Of a stretch of 64,000 nucleotides of DNA, positions 22,778-34,060 are shown piece by piece; position 1 is the first letter of the stretch, and every line of letters starts with the position of its first letter. Under the pieces are notes generated by a model. The model was not told where the DNA came from. It did not search any database and saw only the letters and a list, made by a program, of their open reading frames with translations. Position numbers and translations under genes: made by a program. This stretch comes from Motacilla alba alba (taxonomy: Eukaryota; Chordata; Aves; Passeriformes; Motacillidae), in contig NC_052018.1 in assembly GCF_015832195.1 (NCBI RefSeq), forward strand, positions 61,627,666 through 61,691,665, given 5' to 3'.

Positions 22778-25019
22778 TCTTAAAAAATTTAAAACTAAAA
22801 AATAATAATAATAAAAAAGAAATCAAAGACAGAAACCCTCCCTTTAGCTACACGGAGTTTGGGAAGGACGGTGCGCAGCTGGCGGGGCTTCCCGCGCTGC
22901 TGGCGTCCCTGTCCCTGCCTACCCCTGCCCTCTCCAAAGCCTTACTCCAGGCACAGAGTTATTCCCTCCTCTTCTCATCCCTCCCTGAAGGTACAGGGGA
23001 AACTTGAGACAGCCTCAGGGAGCGATCCCACAGCCCTGCCTGAGGTGCTTTGCTGTTGGGAGCAGTTTTCAGGCTGCGCTGCCGTCACGAGTGGAAAAGG
23101 AGCGCCCGGGCAGGGCACGGCATCCTGACCAGGCTCGTTTGGCTGTGGCTGAGGTCTGGAAAAGTGCCCGGCGCTCGCCACACGCACAGGTACACAATCG
23201 AAGACAGGACTACTTTTAGTTTTGGGAGAAAGAAGATAGTCAAAGACAGCTGCATCCAGACAGCTCTCTGCCGTAACAGGTGACGAGAAGGGACAGAATC
23301 AAAGGGATAAACTTATGAGGAAGATGGGGGGAAACAGACATTGTGCATATAGCTCTAGGGCAAAACGAACAAATTATTAATTTGTCTTCCTTCAAGCATA
23401 AACGTCACCCAAGCAGTGATACAAGCTCAATGCTTGAGTAAACAAGTAACTGTTAACCAAAAATAAAATAAAAATAAAAGCCCCCAAAAACTTGAGCGCC
23501 TAATAGCTGTTACTATGCGGCATCTAGAAATAAGCAGGGAGATGCATATATATCACAGGAGGACCCTTAAGGCTCACCTAAAGAACATCTATTAGCAAGA
23601 CATGGTGAAATTACAATTTCCTAGTGGTCTGGAAATCCTAGAGGAAAATCCTAGAAGGGTTGAAGTGATGTCTGGCTAGCTGATCTTTGCATGTGTTGGC
23701 ACTGTGGTGGTGTTTCAAGGATGGAGAAGTGTGTTAGTGTGTTTGTGTACATGCCAAGGACACAAAAGGAGCTCAAGAAGTTTCTGCTGCCTGTGTGGTA
23801 GGCAGAAGAATTATGATTGTCAGCTAATACATGGAGAATACAACTAATGCTAGTCTTCATGGTTTTTTACAGAAAATAGGTCCTGGTAAACAGCTCTTTG
23901 ATTTCCTCATTTTATATGATTATGCATTAAATTGCCAGAGGCTTGAGTGTAATACACTTCTGCTAGGTACTTGATTTAGTAAGAGGAAAAAAGTGAGTAC
24001 AGCACAAAATTAATAAAGCACAAACAGATGAAGAGCTAAATGAAAAGCAGATCAATTGTCCAAGCAGCACTAGCATTTAAGGAAGATGTTGGTGAGCTGC
24101 AGAGAGGCTCTTCAGAGTTTTGATCAGGAATCTAGAGAAATATTTTTTAAAATAGCTTTAAAAAGCCTAAATAGATTACCACTGGCAGCAATTTTAGACA
24201 GTAAATATTAATGGAATGACAATGAGAACAAGGCAGTCACAGAGTTATCTGGATTATTTAACAAACTCAGGTCTTTCAAACAAGTTTTAATAGGGTCAAA
24301 ATGAGAAAAAAGTCAGACTTGGAGGATGGAACAACACAACCTACATGGCCAAGGAATGTATCTTTGAAAGTCACTCCATACAGGAGCTAGGAGAAATTCA
24401 ACATGAGCTCCTTGTGAGCTAGTGCTGATGGAAAAGGGATTGCTGTGTACATACAGCTGTGCAAGTAGAAAAGGGTAGGTAAAAATGCCATTGCATCATT
24501 GTGCTTTTTATCAGTCAAAAAGTACTGTCCCATATCTAGCGTTGTTGTCTCTCCTTTAAAAAGATGCTGTGTGGCGTGAGAGAGCTGGAAAGAGATCCAC
24601 AAGATAAGATGGAAATCACAGAAAGCGGTCTCCAACAAAAGGTGAGGAAAAAGCCAATGCACTTTGGAAAGACAGACGTGTTGCATCTTAAGAGTGCCCT
24701 TGCAAGGAAATAACAGCATTGCAACACTCCTGGATGTTCAAGCACTGAAGGAAGGACTCTTTGTCTGACACTCCCAAATCCAGGTTCCATACAAAGCACG
24801 GTGTTGAAGACAGCTGAGTGGGGCTTATGCAGAGAGCCAGGCTGAATTGTGCAATGGGAGTCAAAGGCAAGGTAGATGGCCTAATGGTCCCTTTGTCAAC
24901 CCAAGGAAAGGCTTCCAGAAGGGCAGCTTATTGTATTAGATGACTTCTGTCACTAATTTCTCAGGATTTTTTTTGCATGCAATTTGGCACATTCATTTTT
25001 CTTACCTTGAAAAGTTATT
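22778..25019. other. Upstream flank of the promoter, no gene seen
   Basis: After an A/T-only stretch with four TAA units (about 22798-22815), the sequence is moderately GC-rich to about 23280 and then AT-rich. Overlapping frames at 22859-23283 have no coding support. A divergent noncoding transcript could start here but nothing in the sequence shows it. Confidence 0.5.
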
Positions 25020-25300
25020 TTTAAAAGGTTTGTTTTGAGAAACTCGAGTTACCTCTTTGGAGTCACTTGTAAACAGGAACATAAAAGTTTTCCTGTCTGC
25101 CTCTGGTGAATCTCATTAATTTTATCAAAGGAAATTGTGTTCCCCTCCTGCGTAAAAGCCCAGTTTACAATGCAAAAGTGTATACCATCTGTCTGCAATG
25201 ATTCACGTGACGTCATAAAGCCCTCAAAGTCAATTTGTGAGCTAAATAAATGAAATTTAGTTACCACATCCTTCATGTAATTGAAGTAGTTGCCAATTTA
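25020..25300. promoter_or_regulatory. Candidate conserved element with fused E-box/CRE
   Basis: At 25204-25215 a CACGTG E-box and a full TGACGTCA cAMP-response element overlap by two bases. Both are palindromes and both are rare in CpG-poor vertebrate DNA. Nearby are CTCGAG (25043-25048), CTCATTAATTTTATC and several AT-rich cores. The sequence is complex and not repeat-like. bHLH-ZIP and CREB/ATF families bind these two sites. The element is about 2.6 kb upstream of the CpG island edge, a plausible enhancer position. Confidence 0.35.
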
Positions 25301-28300
25301 TTTTGGTTTAGTTGTTGTGTTTGTTTCTGTTTTTTTCTTCCTGAGTTAACTGATGGTGACGACTTTCTTTTCTATGAATGGTAAGGGAAACTGGGCTGTT
25401 GAAAGATATATTACATTTCTCATATGCACAGCTATATTTATGTAATTGCCTCCATACAGAAGGGATTCTAATGTCCTACTGACATTCACATGTGAGCATC
25501 CACACAAAATACACAGATTTAATATTTGCTTGTCTGTAGACTTTAATTCTGCAGCATGATAGAGGTGCTCTCATCTGTGCATTAGGTTTCTTGCCGAGTT
25601 GATAGCTGGCATGTAGAACCGTTGAAAGTTTAAGGATATAACAAATTATTCTAGCAGAAATTTAAGATTACAATTATGTAGATAAAATACACTTTTATTT
25701 GGTATACTTGTTTTTTTAGGGTGTAGATGATCCTATGATATCTTAAGCTGTATATTCCACTTTGCACCTAAACATCTAAGAGGATAAGACGCACAAATGG
25801 ACTTCTAAGCATTTTGCAGTATTTTAGTCTTCTGAGGTTTCTGGAAATCCACAATTGCAAGCAAAGCAAAAACGGGCAGGGGAAAATTAAAGTGAGAATT
25901 TCGGGATTAAAATTTGCATCTCCATTTTATCCAGGATTAGTCTTGTACTGAAGGAAATTCTGATGGGTACAAGAGATGCCAGTAAGTCATGCCAGACTGT
26001 TCTGACACAGCAGCATCAATGGGGTTCCTGGAACCTGTGTCCCAGTTAGATTCGGGATTCCAGTGTGAGTAATAATGTCTGATTGCTTCATGCTACACAC
26101 ACAGCTCTTCTCTTCTTGCTCAAAGTTACTGCATTAAGTACTATGGAGAGTACTCTTAAAGAGACACTCTGCTGACCCTCAGGAAGGGAAATATTCCACC
26201 AAAAGGGAAAAAAATAGGTTATTAACTTCTCCCCGAATTTCAGAAGTGTTTGTTTGTAAAACTAGAATGTCTCACTTGTTGAAATGGCTGGCATGAGATC
26301 TCTTCGTGGAAGATGATGTAAAACTTCCAATTTTTTCCAAAGTCAGAGTGAGATAATACACATATAATCTATCTCATGTATGAAAGGGTAAATTCTTTCC
26401 CCTCAATAAAACATCAAACCAGGTCTATTTCAGTGTGTTTACTGTACTGGGATGATGGATGGCAATAGATGACTTACAACTTGTAGTATGTTGTTGGCTG
26501 GTCTTTGCAGTTCTGTAGGCTCATGTAAAGAGGCATTTTAGAAAGGTGAAATTGTATTACTATTCTCTCAGTTACCAAGATTAAGGTATGGCCCTAAATC
26601 TAACAGAATCTATTGAGGAGGGTCTATCACATTTCATCCCAGGATTTGTGATGCAGGACTGGCAAATGTAACAGGAAAAGACTATTTTCCATGTGCTTAT
26701 TAAGAAAAACCAAGAGGATGGCACTGAGTCCAGAGCAGAAATTATCCGAACAGGTAATTTCTTATGTGTTCCACCCACTCACAACTCCTGCCAGTGTGCA
26801 GAACTGCTGGAAGATGATCAGCACAGTGTCTGGCAGGCTGCAGAGCTGAATGATACAACAAACAAAGCAAAGGTCATGGCATGGAGCAAACACAAGCAAG
26901 AAGCTAGGTCACTTTTTTAGCCATGGTCGCAGTAAGGTTTGTAACAATGGCATTGAATTTGTACCTGTCTGTAGAGGACCTGCAGTCATTAGGGGAAGAA
27001 TTTGGGGAGGATACCACCACAGTCTCTTTGCTTGAGACTGAAATGTCAGCTGTGGTTGAGCAAAAAGCTAGTTCTGTTTTCTGTGAAACCAAATGCAGTT
27101 CTTAAACAGGCACCATCAAAACAAAGTCACAGGCCATATTCATGGATTATACAGGCAGTGTATTGGGCGTTTAGGCCATTTCCTTGTAATAACCAGAGAC
27201 TTTTTCAACAACCCCAAAATGTTCTCTCTTTTGAAAATATTTTAAGATAATTTTATGTGTCCTTTTTTTACTTTTAATGTCTTAGCAATGCTGTGCCTTC
27301 ACCAGTGTCACCTACCATTTTCAGTGCCCAAGTGTAAGGAAAAAAAAAGAACTTGAAGTCTTCCTTAGAAAAGAGGCTGTTGTATTTGTGAGTGATCATC
27401 ACTAGTCTTCCTCCCACAAAAATCCCCGTTGCATACTGTCCACATAGTAGAATGGAAGGCAGCTATACAGAGCTGAGAGGAGCTTCTGTAGTTCACTCTC
27501 TAAATTTGGAAGCTAAGGGTTCAGAACTTTAGATCACAGGGGTTATTATGCAAATATGGGTTATTCTGATCAAAACATACAGCAGAAGTTTTTGGCTGAG
27601 ATTTGCCTGTTCACATTAAGATTGCACTGGGTGATGGGTAGCAAGGCCGTCACCTATGGAAGATCTGAGGGGCTCAGACTTGTTTAGTATTCAGATGATC
27701 TCAGCTCCTGTTTCAATGTCTGTTCTTATTTATCCTTACTAGATCTTTGCCATCAGAGGCAGGAAAAATAGCACAGCTGGGCAAACCCATTCCTGGTGAT
27801 TTGGCACAGACAGGTTTTCTTTCTGCTCACAAATTATCTCCAAATAGGTTCTGTGCTTGCAAACCTGTTTGCTACTCTAAATTATTCACCATAATGGTTT
27901 GCAAGCCAGTTTTGAATACTGGGAAACAGGTAAACAATTCATGGCAACAGGAGTTCAATAATTTATCACCCAGGCTGTGTGCTAGGTACCCTCAGCCATG
28001 GGCATCTCTTTGTGCTCTCTGACTCAGGGGTTTTACCTGTGCCTGGAGGAAACTTGCATAAAAAACACATCAATATGGTTTTAAATTGTTAGTGATGAAT
28101 GTTTATGGATCTACTTGTGCGGTTTTATCATCTGATCTGTGGCTTTCTTATGTTGCTCCCTTTAACTTAACTTTGCTCTTTCCCATATTAAGTAGCTGCT
28201 TAGCAAGTTGTTCTAGGAATGACTTCTACAGACTTGAAGAATGCAAGTATGTTGAAAAATCTCTATTGTTATGTTAATAACAGATTGCAGTATTGTACAC

Positions 28301-31300
28301 ACTGGACTTTTAAAGTAATTTACATACGGTGTGTGGTTGAAAGGCAGAAAATAGAAAGAAAATGATCCCAACACAAATATTCAGTGAGTTGTGAAGAGCA
28401 GACCTACTCCTCTCCTGTGCATATTCCTCAGCTTCAGAAACTGCCCTACACCCCCGCTGTGCTTTCTTCCTACGTTTCCATTTCTACATGCTTCATCCCC
28501 AGCCAGTTCTGTTCCACAATATCTTTCAATGGTGCTTTCTTTCCCTAATGTTCTTTAAAGGAATATTCTAAAACTTTAAATCCCTCTGAGATTTTAGACC
28601 TCTCCCTCCATCCCACACTTGTTGCTAATGTTTGTTTACTGTGCTTGTGATGATCTGGAGTCAGTTCCCTTGCTTCACTTCATTAAGCCTGGCCTATGCA
28701 GGAACCTTCATTTTCTCACAGACTCAGGGTATTGCACCAATTGTTTGGAGTACTATTACATTCACATCTATTCTTTTAAAAATTATCAGCAGCCTAAAGA
28801 TTTCTGATATGAGTAGCAGAAGTGGTGTCATGCAGATTTTGGAGAACTACTTGTGTAATATTATGAAAGTGAAAAAATGAGAGATTAATCAGACCCATCT
28901 GGAGTTGTTAAATTTGAATTTACTGAAAACTAATATGTTATAAGAATTGTGTGCTCTTCAGGATAAGACTCTTGCCTTCTTTTAAGAAGGGCTAAGTAGT
29001 GTTCACTTGATGCTGGAAAAAGCTACCTTCTGTCTTTGTTTAAAGCATCAAGGGGAACTGGCATACTGGATCATGTGATGTCCCTAAGCCTAAATCAGAT
29101 ATTCCTGAAAAACAGGTGAGGAACCCCCCAGTAGGTGATATGACATATTACCCAAAGTCTGTAAGGTCACATCCTAATACTTAATAATGTCAGTGCCACA
29201 GTCCTGGTTTAAATTTTAAACCTTGAATTTTCCAAAACTCTTCTACATGTTGTTGACTGTTAGTTGCAAGAACTCTTGATATTAATGTACTTCATACATG
29301 ATCATTTCCTTTATGCCTCATTCTGGCTCCTGGATCCCAGTGCCTCCTGTTGTGTGGCAGCACTGTGACAGCACAGGACAGAATTTCCTTTCCAGGCAGA
29401 AAATAACCATCAGACATTTTCTAATCAACAGTGTGTTTGTCACCAGATTTCAATTTTGTTCAGGGTTCCAGATTTATGATGAAAGACAAAAAAGGACTAC
29501 ATTAGAAATTATAAATAGCATTCTGCCTGTCCTAGTTCAAGCCACTGGGGAAGAAGAAAACAGTGGTGTAACAATGACACGTTGGAGTGTAGAGTTCCTC
29601 AATAGTCGGGTTTCTGCCAGATTTTCAAAGGCTTGAGCTGCTGATAAAGTTTATATCAGTAGCTACAATAAACAGAATGAACAGGCCCCTTTACTGATAC
29701 AAGCTGGCATGTCCCCAGCTGAGAAAATGAAGTAGGGCAGCTAAAGGCAGCTGGAGGCCTATTCTTTCTCCAGGTCACCACCTTTCCTCTTCCACCTCTT
29801 CTCTCAAGGCCTGTTGCACTTTTCATTGTGTTCACCATAGCAGTGGCATGGTACTGGAGGTCCCTAATTCATCATTCAAGGAAAGTCTCCTACCAGCTGG
29901 ACCAACTCCCCTTGGCCATTTTGCATTTTTTCTCTCTCCCCTCTGGGCCTAACAGCAGCTTCTGGCTGCCTTCTGGCTGCGGCTGCTGCAGCAAAGCCCA
30001 GCTATCCAGGAGTATTCCTGTGCTCTCCAGCCTGTCCAGCTGAGAGAGAAGCGGCCATGATACTGATTCAGCTGCACTAACCATTTTCCTTGGAAAAACA
30101 CAGCTTTCTGCTCTTCAGGGCAAGTGTGGCGGTTGCTGGCTGTGGCTTTTCCTCTGTGTTTCCAAGCTCCTTAATGAATCACTGCTTTTTGGCACTGAAG
30201 CAAAATAAACACATCGTTTTGGATGCCTTTGCCAAACGTATGTACACTTGGAGCAGGTTTGGAATGATAGAAAGCAAAAGGTTTAATGAAATGTGCAGGC
30301 TGCGTAGTTAAAGTTTCAAAAGAGCCAGAAAATATGAAACTGAGGGTCACAACAGTATCATCAGCCCCCGAGTTGTTTAGATCTTGTGGATTTTCTGGAA
30401 CCCATGGAGGGGACTTACTAGTAATGTATCCACTACAACTCTCAATGGGAGAAAACAGTAATAGAAAGCAGCACAGGGGTGCAGGATCCCTCATCAGCAT
30501 GATGGTTAGATGCCTACCTCTTTCCATTTCCCTTCCCCTTTCCATTTTTCTTTTTTTGCTTTTTAACTGATTCAGTGTAACTACACACAGCACAGCAGAG
30601 TTTTGCACTGATGCCTCCTATCCTATGTGAAGGGGAAAAGACATCCAACAAAAAAAATTGGCAGCCGTACTGAATGAAGTTTCTCATTTGCTCAAGCCAG
30701 TCGTGTGTACGCACCTGGTCGTGTACTTTGGCCCTTTTGAACTGCATCAGCCTGCCCATGATTTCAACAACATTCATTTGCTCTTGCTGACTTGTGTGAG
30801 AATTGAGAAAAAGTTTTGAAACTGTTTGGCACCAGTGTTCTTCTAGTTCCACTCCATTCAATTAGATTTTAGAATGAATGCAAATGTATTGCTAGACTAT
30901 AATTAGCTCTGAAGGGCAGAAGTCCACTGGGGACTGGTTCTTTTCTTTTTAAATGGCCAGCTGTAAAGACAATAGCTTGAACAATATCCTGAATGTCAGC
31001 AAAGTTTCAAACCTGGACCCCTGCCTGATTAACTGCCAAAAATCAGAATCATCTCTGCCTTTGGCAAATCAAAGTCCTTCCCTATGAAGCTGGTTTACTA
31101 CATAAATGTCTGGACCAAAATGCAAGTTTCAGCCTTCAGTTTCCTTTCCCTGTGTGTTTCTACTACTGTGAAAATGTGGACTTTTTTTTTATCCTACTGG
31201 GAAAATGCATTTTTTCCACTCTCCCATGACTCAAAAACATCTGAAAGATTCTCCCTCCAAGCTGAAGAAAAAGAAGGGGGAAAAACTTCACCTTTTGGCA

Positions 31301-31675
31301 AAGATACAGATGGAAATTTTTGACTCAAAAGAGGATTTTCAAAATAAAATAAAAGAAGCATGTGAAAACAAGGGGTTATAGTGGAAACTATTTTCATAGC
31401 CAGCTCTAAAGTAAGCACTGCTGTTCCAGAGACACATGGTACTGATGCAAACATTGGTTTGAAGCCAAAACCCCTAGCATGCTTGTGGAATCCGGAAACA
31501 CTACAATATTAAATACACCTCAAAATATATGTCAGACATCTCCCTGTGTCTGTTCCACTTATTCTTCACAGCAAGACACCGTGCACTTAATTCATCAGTG
31601 GCTGCAGAGCAGCAGAATAAAGAGCTGGTGGTGGACATTCTTTCCTGCACCACACTTGCCGAACAGTCTTCTGGA
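25301..31675. other. Noncoding DNA, no gene seen
   Basis: Mainly unique AT-rich sequence. Overlapping frames at 26693-27105, on shifted frames, and the minus-strand 145-codon frame at 30171-30608 show no recognised domain, splice pair or coding composition. No repeat family recognised. Confidence 0.5.
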
Positions 31676-31820
31676 AGACTTGGGCCTATTATTCCCATTT
31701 TGCAAATATTGAGCCAATATCCTCTTTCCATCTGCAGCACTTACACAGCATCTATTATTATAGCATGTGAGCAACTCTTGCTGGTCCTTGGGAAGTGTTA
31801 TTGTCCCCAAGGTACCATTA
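31676..31820 (-). mobile_element. Possible old MIR-type SINE relic, antisense
   Basis: TATTATTCCCATTTTGCAAAT resembles the reverse complement of the MIR segment ATTTGTAAAATGGGGATAATA. Further right, ACTTACACAGC, TATAGCATGTGAGCAACTC and GTGTTATTGTCCCC resemble the antisense amniote MIR tail (ACTTATATGGC, ATAGTATCTGAGC, GTGCTATTATCCCC). Two overlapping fragments may be present. Heavy divergence makes this tentative. Confidence 0.38.
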
Positions 31821-31994
31821 CCATGTTTCATTTGGGGTGATGGCAGGAGTGAGTTCACTACAAAAGGTGTGAGGGCATCCTGCTCAGCTGCACTCCTCAT
31901 TGGCAGACTCTCTCTCCTGTCTTTTGTCTGCTTCTTTCAGATGCTATAAAGCAGTTGTCCTGGCCCTGGACAGTTTTCTATCATGGAAAATCCT

Positions 31995-32522
31995 CTTTGT
32001 CTGCTCTGGTGAGACCCCACCTGGATTACTGTGACTCACTCAATACATGGAAGACATGAACCTGTTCAAATAAGTCCAGAGGAGGGCCATGCAGAAGATT
32101 AGAGGAATGGAGCCCCCTCCTATGAATACAGTCTGAGAAAGTTGGGGTTATTCAACTTGGAAAAGAGAAAGTTCAGGGACACCTTATAGCACCTTCCAGT
32201 ACATTAAAGGGGGCCTACAAAAGAGCTGAGAGGGACTTTTCACAAGAGTATGTGGAGATGGGACAAGGGAGGAATGGCTTGAATGTGAAAGGTAGTAGGT
32301 TTTGATTCCATATTGGGAAGAAATCCTTCACTGTAAGGGTGGTGAGTCACTGGAACAGATAGCCTGGAGAGCTGGTCCATGTCCCATCCCTGGAAATATT
32401 TAAGGCTGGACAGAGCTCTGAGCGACCTGATCTAGCTGAAGATGGCCCTGCTCATTGCAGGGGTGTTGGACTAAATTACTTTTCAGAGGTCCTTTCCAGT
32501 TCAACCCATTCCATGGTTATTT
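31995..32522 (+). mobile_element. CR1 LINE, 5'-truncated 3' portion
   Basis: CR1 hallmarks appear in order: GGTGAGACCCCACCTGGATT, CCAGAGGAGGGCCATGCAGA, CTTGGAAAAGAGAAAG, GAAATCCTTCACTGTAAGGG, CACTGGAACAGATAGCCTGG, GTCCCATCCCTGGAAATATT, TGTTGGACTAAATTA and AGAGGTCCTTTCCAGTTCAA. This is roughly the last 530 bp of an avian CR1: the end of the reverse-transcriptase frame and the 3' UTR. Many substitutions and the lack of an open frame show an old, dead copy. The usual ATTCTRTG terminal repeat is eroded to CATTCCATGG. Confidence 0.93.
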
Positions 32523-33779
32523 TTGCACCTACCATGATTGCAGCTGTGGTGCTTGGTCTACATCTTTGCTGATCTGTAAGAAAGCCCACAACCAGTTACA
32601 AATGTCCAAAACAAAGGCGTAAAATGAATCTCCTGCTTTTGTGCAGACTGTCTTTCCTGCAAATTTGAGGCTTTTGCTCTCAATTCTTGCCTCTCAATGA
32701 AATGCAAACACCAATTGTTATTTTTCCCAGGAGTAGGGCTGGTGGAGCATCCCCCTTTCCACTTGTATTCCCCAGAGGTTTAACAGGGAAGTGATGTTCC
32801 CTCCCTGCTGACTCTGTCATGGTCTGGATGGCTGCAGAGGCACACCAGCACTAGCAGAGCACTGACTGGGGCTGTTTCTCCTCTGCCTGTCTGGCCCCAG
32901 CTCCCCACAAGGCTCTTCATTAACAGGATCCACAGGGTTCACAAAGAGCAGTCAGAGGCAAGCAGGTGGGGCTGGCAAAGCTCACAGCCTGCTCTGCCAG
33001 GGATTCACAGCACCTCCGGAGCAGGAATGTGTTCTGGGGGCATTGGCCTTGCTGGCTGGGCCCTGTACTTTGAGCAGCAATGTCAGAAAGGTGTGACTGG
33101 CTCAAAGATACCATCAGATCCAATGTCATGCTAGCATGCACACCATGCACCTCTCTCCCCTCCCAAGCACTTGTTTGGGGTGCTGTTTTGAACCTTCAGA
33201 ATCAGCCACTTTCCTTCTCCTAGCTGGAGGTAGCTGCCTTTGCAGTAGGTTTTACACACCACTTGTTTCTAAAGCCAGCCTTGATGTTGGGAAGCATATC
33301 ATCCCTTTTTAACTTCTGTATGGCCAAGTGTGCATGGCTATGCACAGGGAGGGCTCAAAAGGGTCGGGTTTTGCACCCTTGCCAGTGTGATGTAGCAGAA
33401 TTCTGATCTGGTAACCTGCTAGCATCCCCCTGCTGAGGGCTGCTTTTAACAGGGCAGAAAGCCTGGTGAGCTTTGTCTCCAGCTCTTCCTATATGCGTGG
33501 CATTTGGTCTTTACATGGTGATTGTATAAATTGAGTGTCAATCTGTGAGTCTCATTTTGCTATTTAAATAATCCTTGTGTGTCATTCATTGACCTGCTGG
33601 TGGCCAGAGGAACCAGCATGCTTTAACCACGTTAGTCCTGGGGGTCTTTTTTGTCCTGATTTATTTTGGGTTCATTCAGTTCCAAACCCACACATAAGGA
33701 AACAGAAACAATTGTATCAAATAAGCCAGGAGTGGTTCTTGGGAAAAGTGCTTTTAGCAAGACTAAACATCAATATTAC
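32523..33779. other. Noncoding DNA, no gene seen
   Basis: Unique sequence, GC-richer at 32720-33170. No recognised exon or repeat. Confidence 0.5.
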
Positions 33780-34060
33780 ACTTTTTTTTTTCTCACTACT
33801 TTTTAATACAGCAGATTGTTAATGCAGCGCATTTAGTCAGTTCAAATGAAAAAAATTCTTTAAATTGAAATGCAGAAACATCGGAGCCAGATGAGCTGCA
33901 GGGGCAAAAATGAGGAGGCTTTTAAAGCTAATGTAAATGTAATATTATTGTTTTCAGCTACAATCCAATTAAATTGGGCTGATAGAAGAAATACCCAGGA
34001 AGATAGCTTCTCTGTGAGGAAATTCCATTTAAAAAAATAGTACATCAGATGTTTTCATGG
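33780..34060. promoter_or_regulatory. Candidate conserved noncoding element
   Basis: The sequence is AT-rich but complex. It has the exact interrupted palindrome CCAATT-A-AATTGG (33965-33977), GTTAATGCAGCGCATTTAG, AACATCGGAGCC and TTTAAAGCTAATG. The palindrome combines CCAAT and homeodomain-type cores in both orientations. Such composition is common in deeply conserved enhancers but is not proof. Confidence 0.25.

Noticed and set aside
22428..22826. 132-codon minus-strand frame across the promoter
   Set aside because: It is out of frame with the Kozak ATG and reads through the promoter and an A/T-only block. Composition is GC-driven.
22109..23007. Long plus-strand frames of 224 and 282 codons in the CpG island
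   Set aside because: Very GC-rich DNA lacks stop codons in several frames on both strands. The products are Pro/Arg/Ala-rich with no domain, and the supported exon is on the other strand.
30171..30608. 145-codon minus-strand frame
   Set aside because: Opposite-strand frames overlap it, it has low-complexity Arg/Glu/Lys segments, and nothing is recognisable.
33590..33612. CTCF-like site (CTGCTGGTGGCCAGAGG)
   Set aside because: Only the CCACCAG half matches on the reverse strand. The G-rich half has several mismatches.
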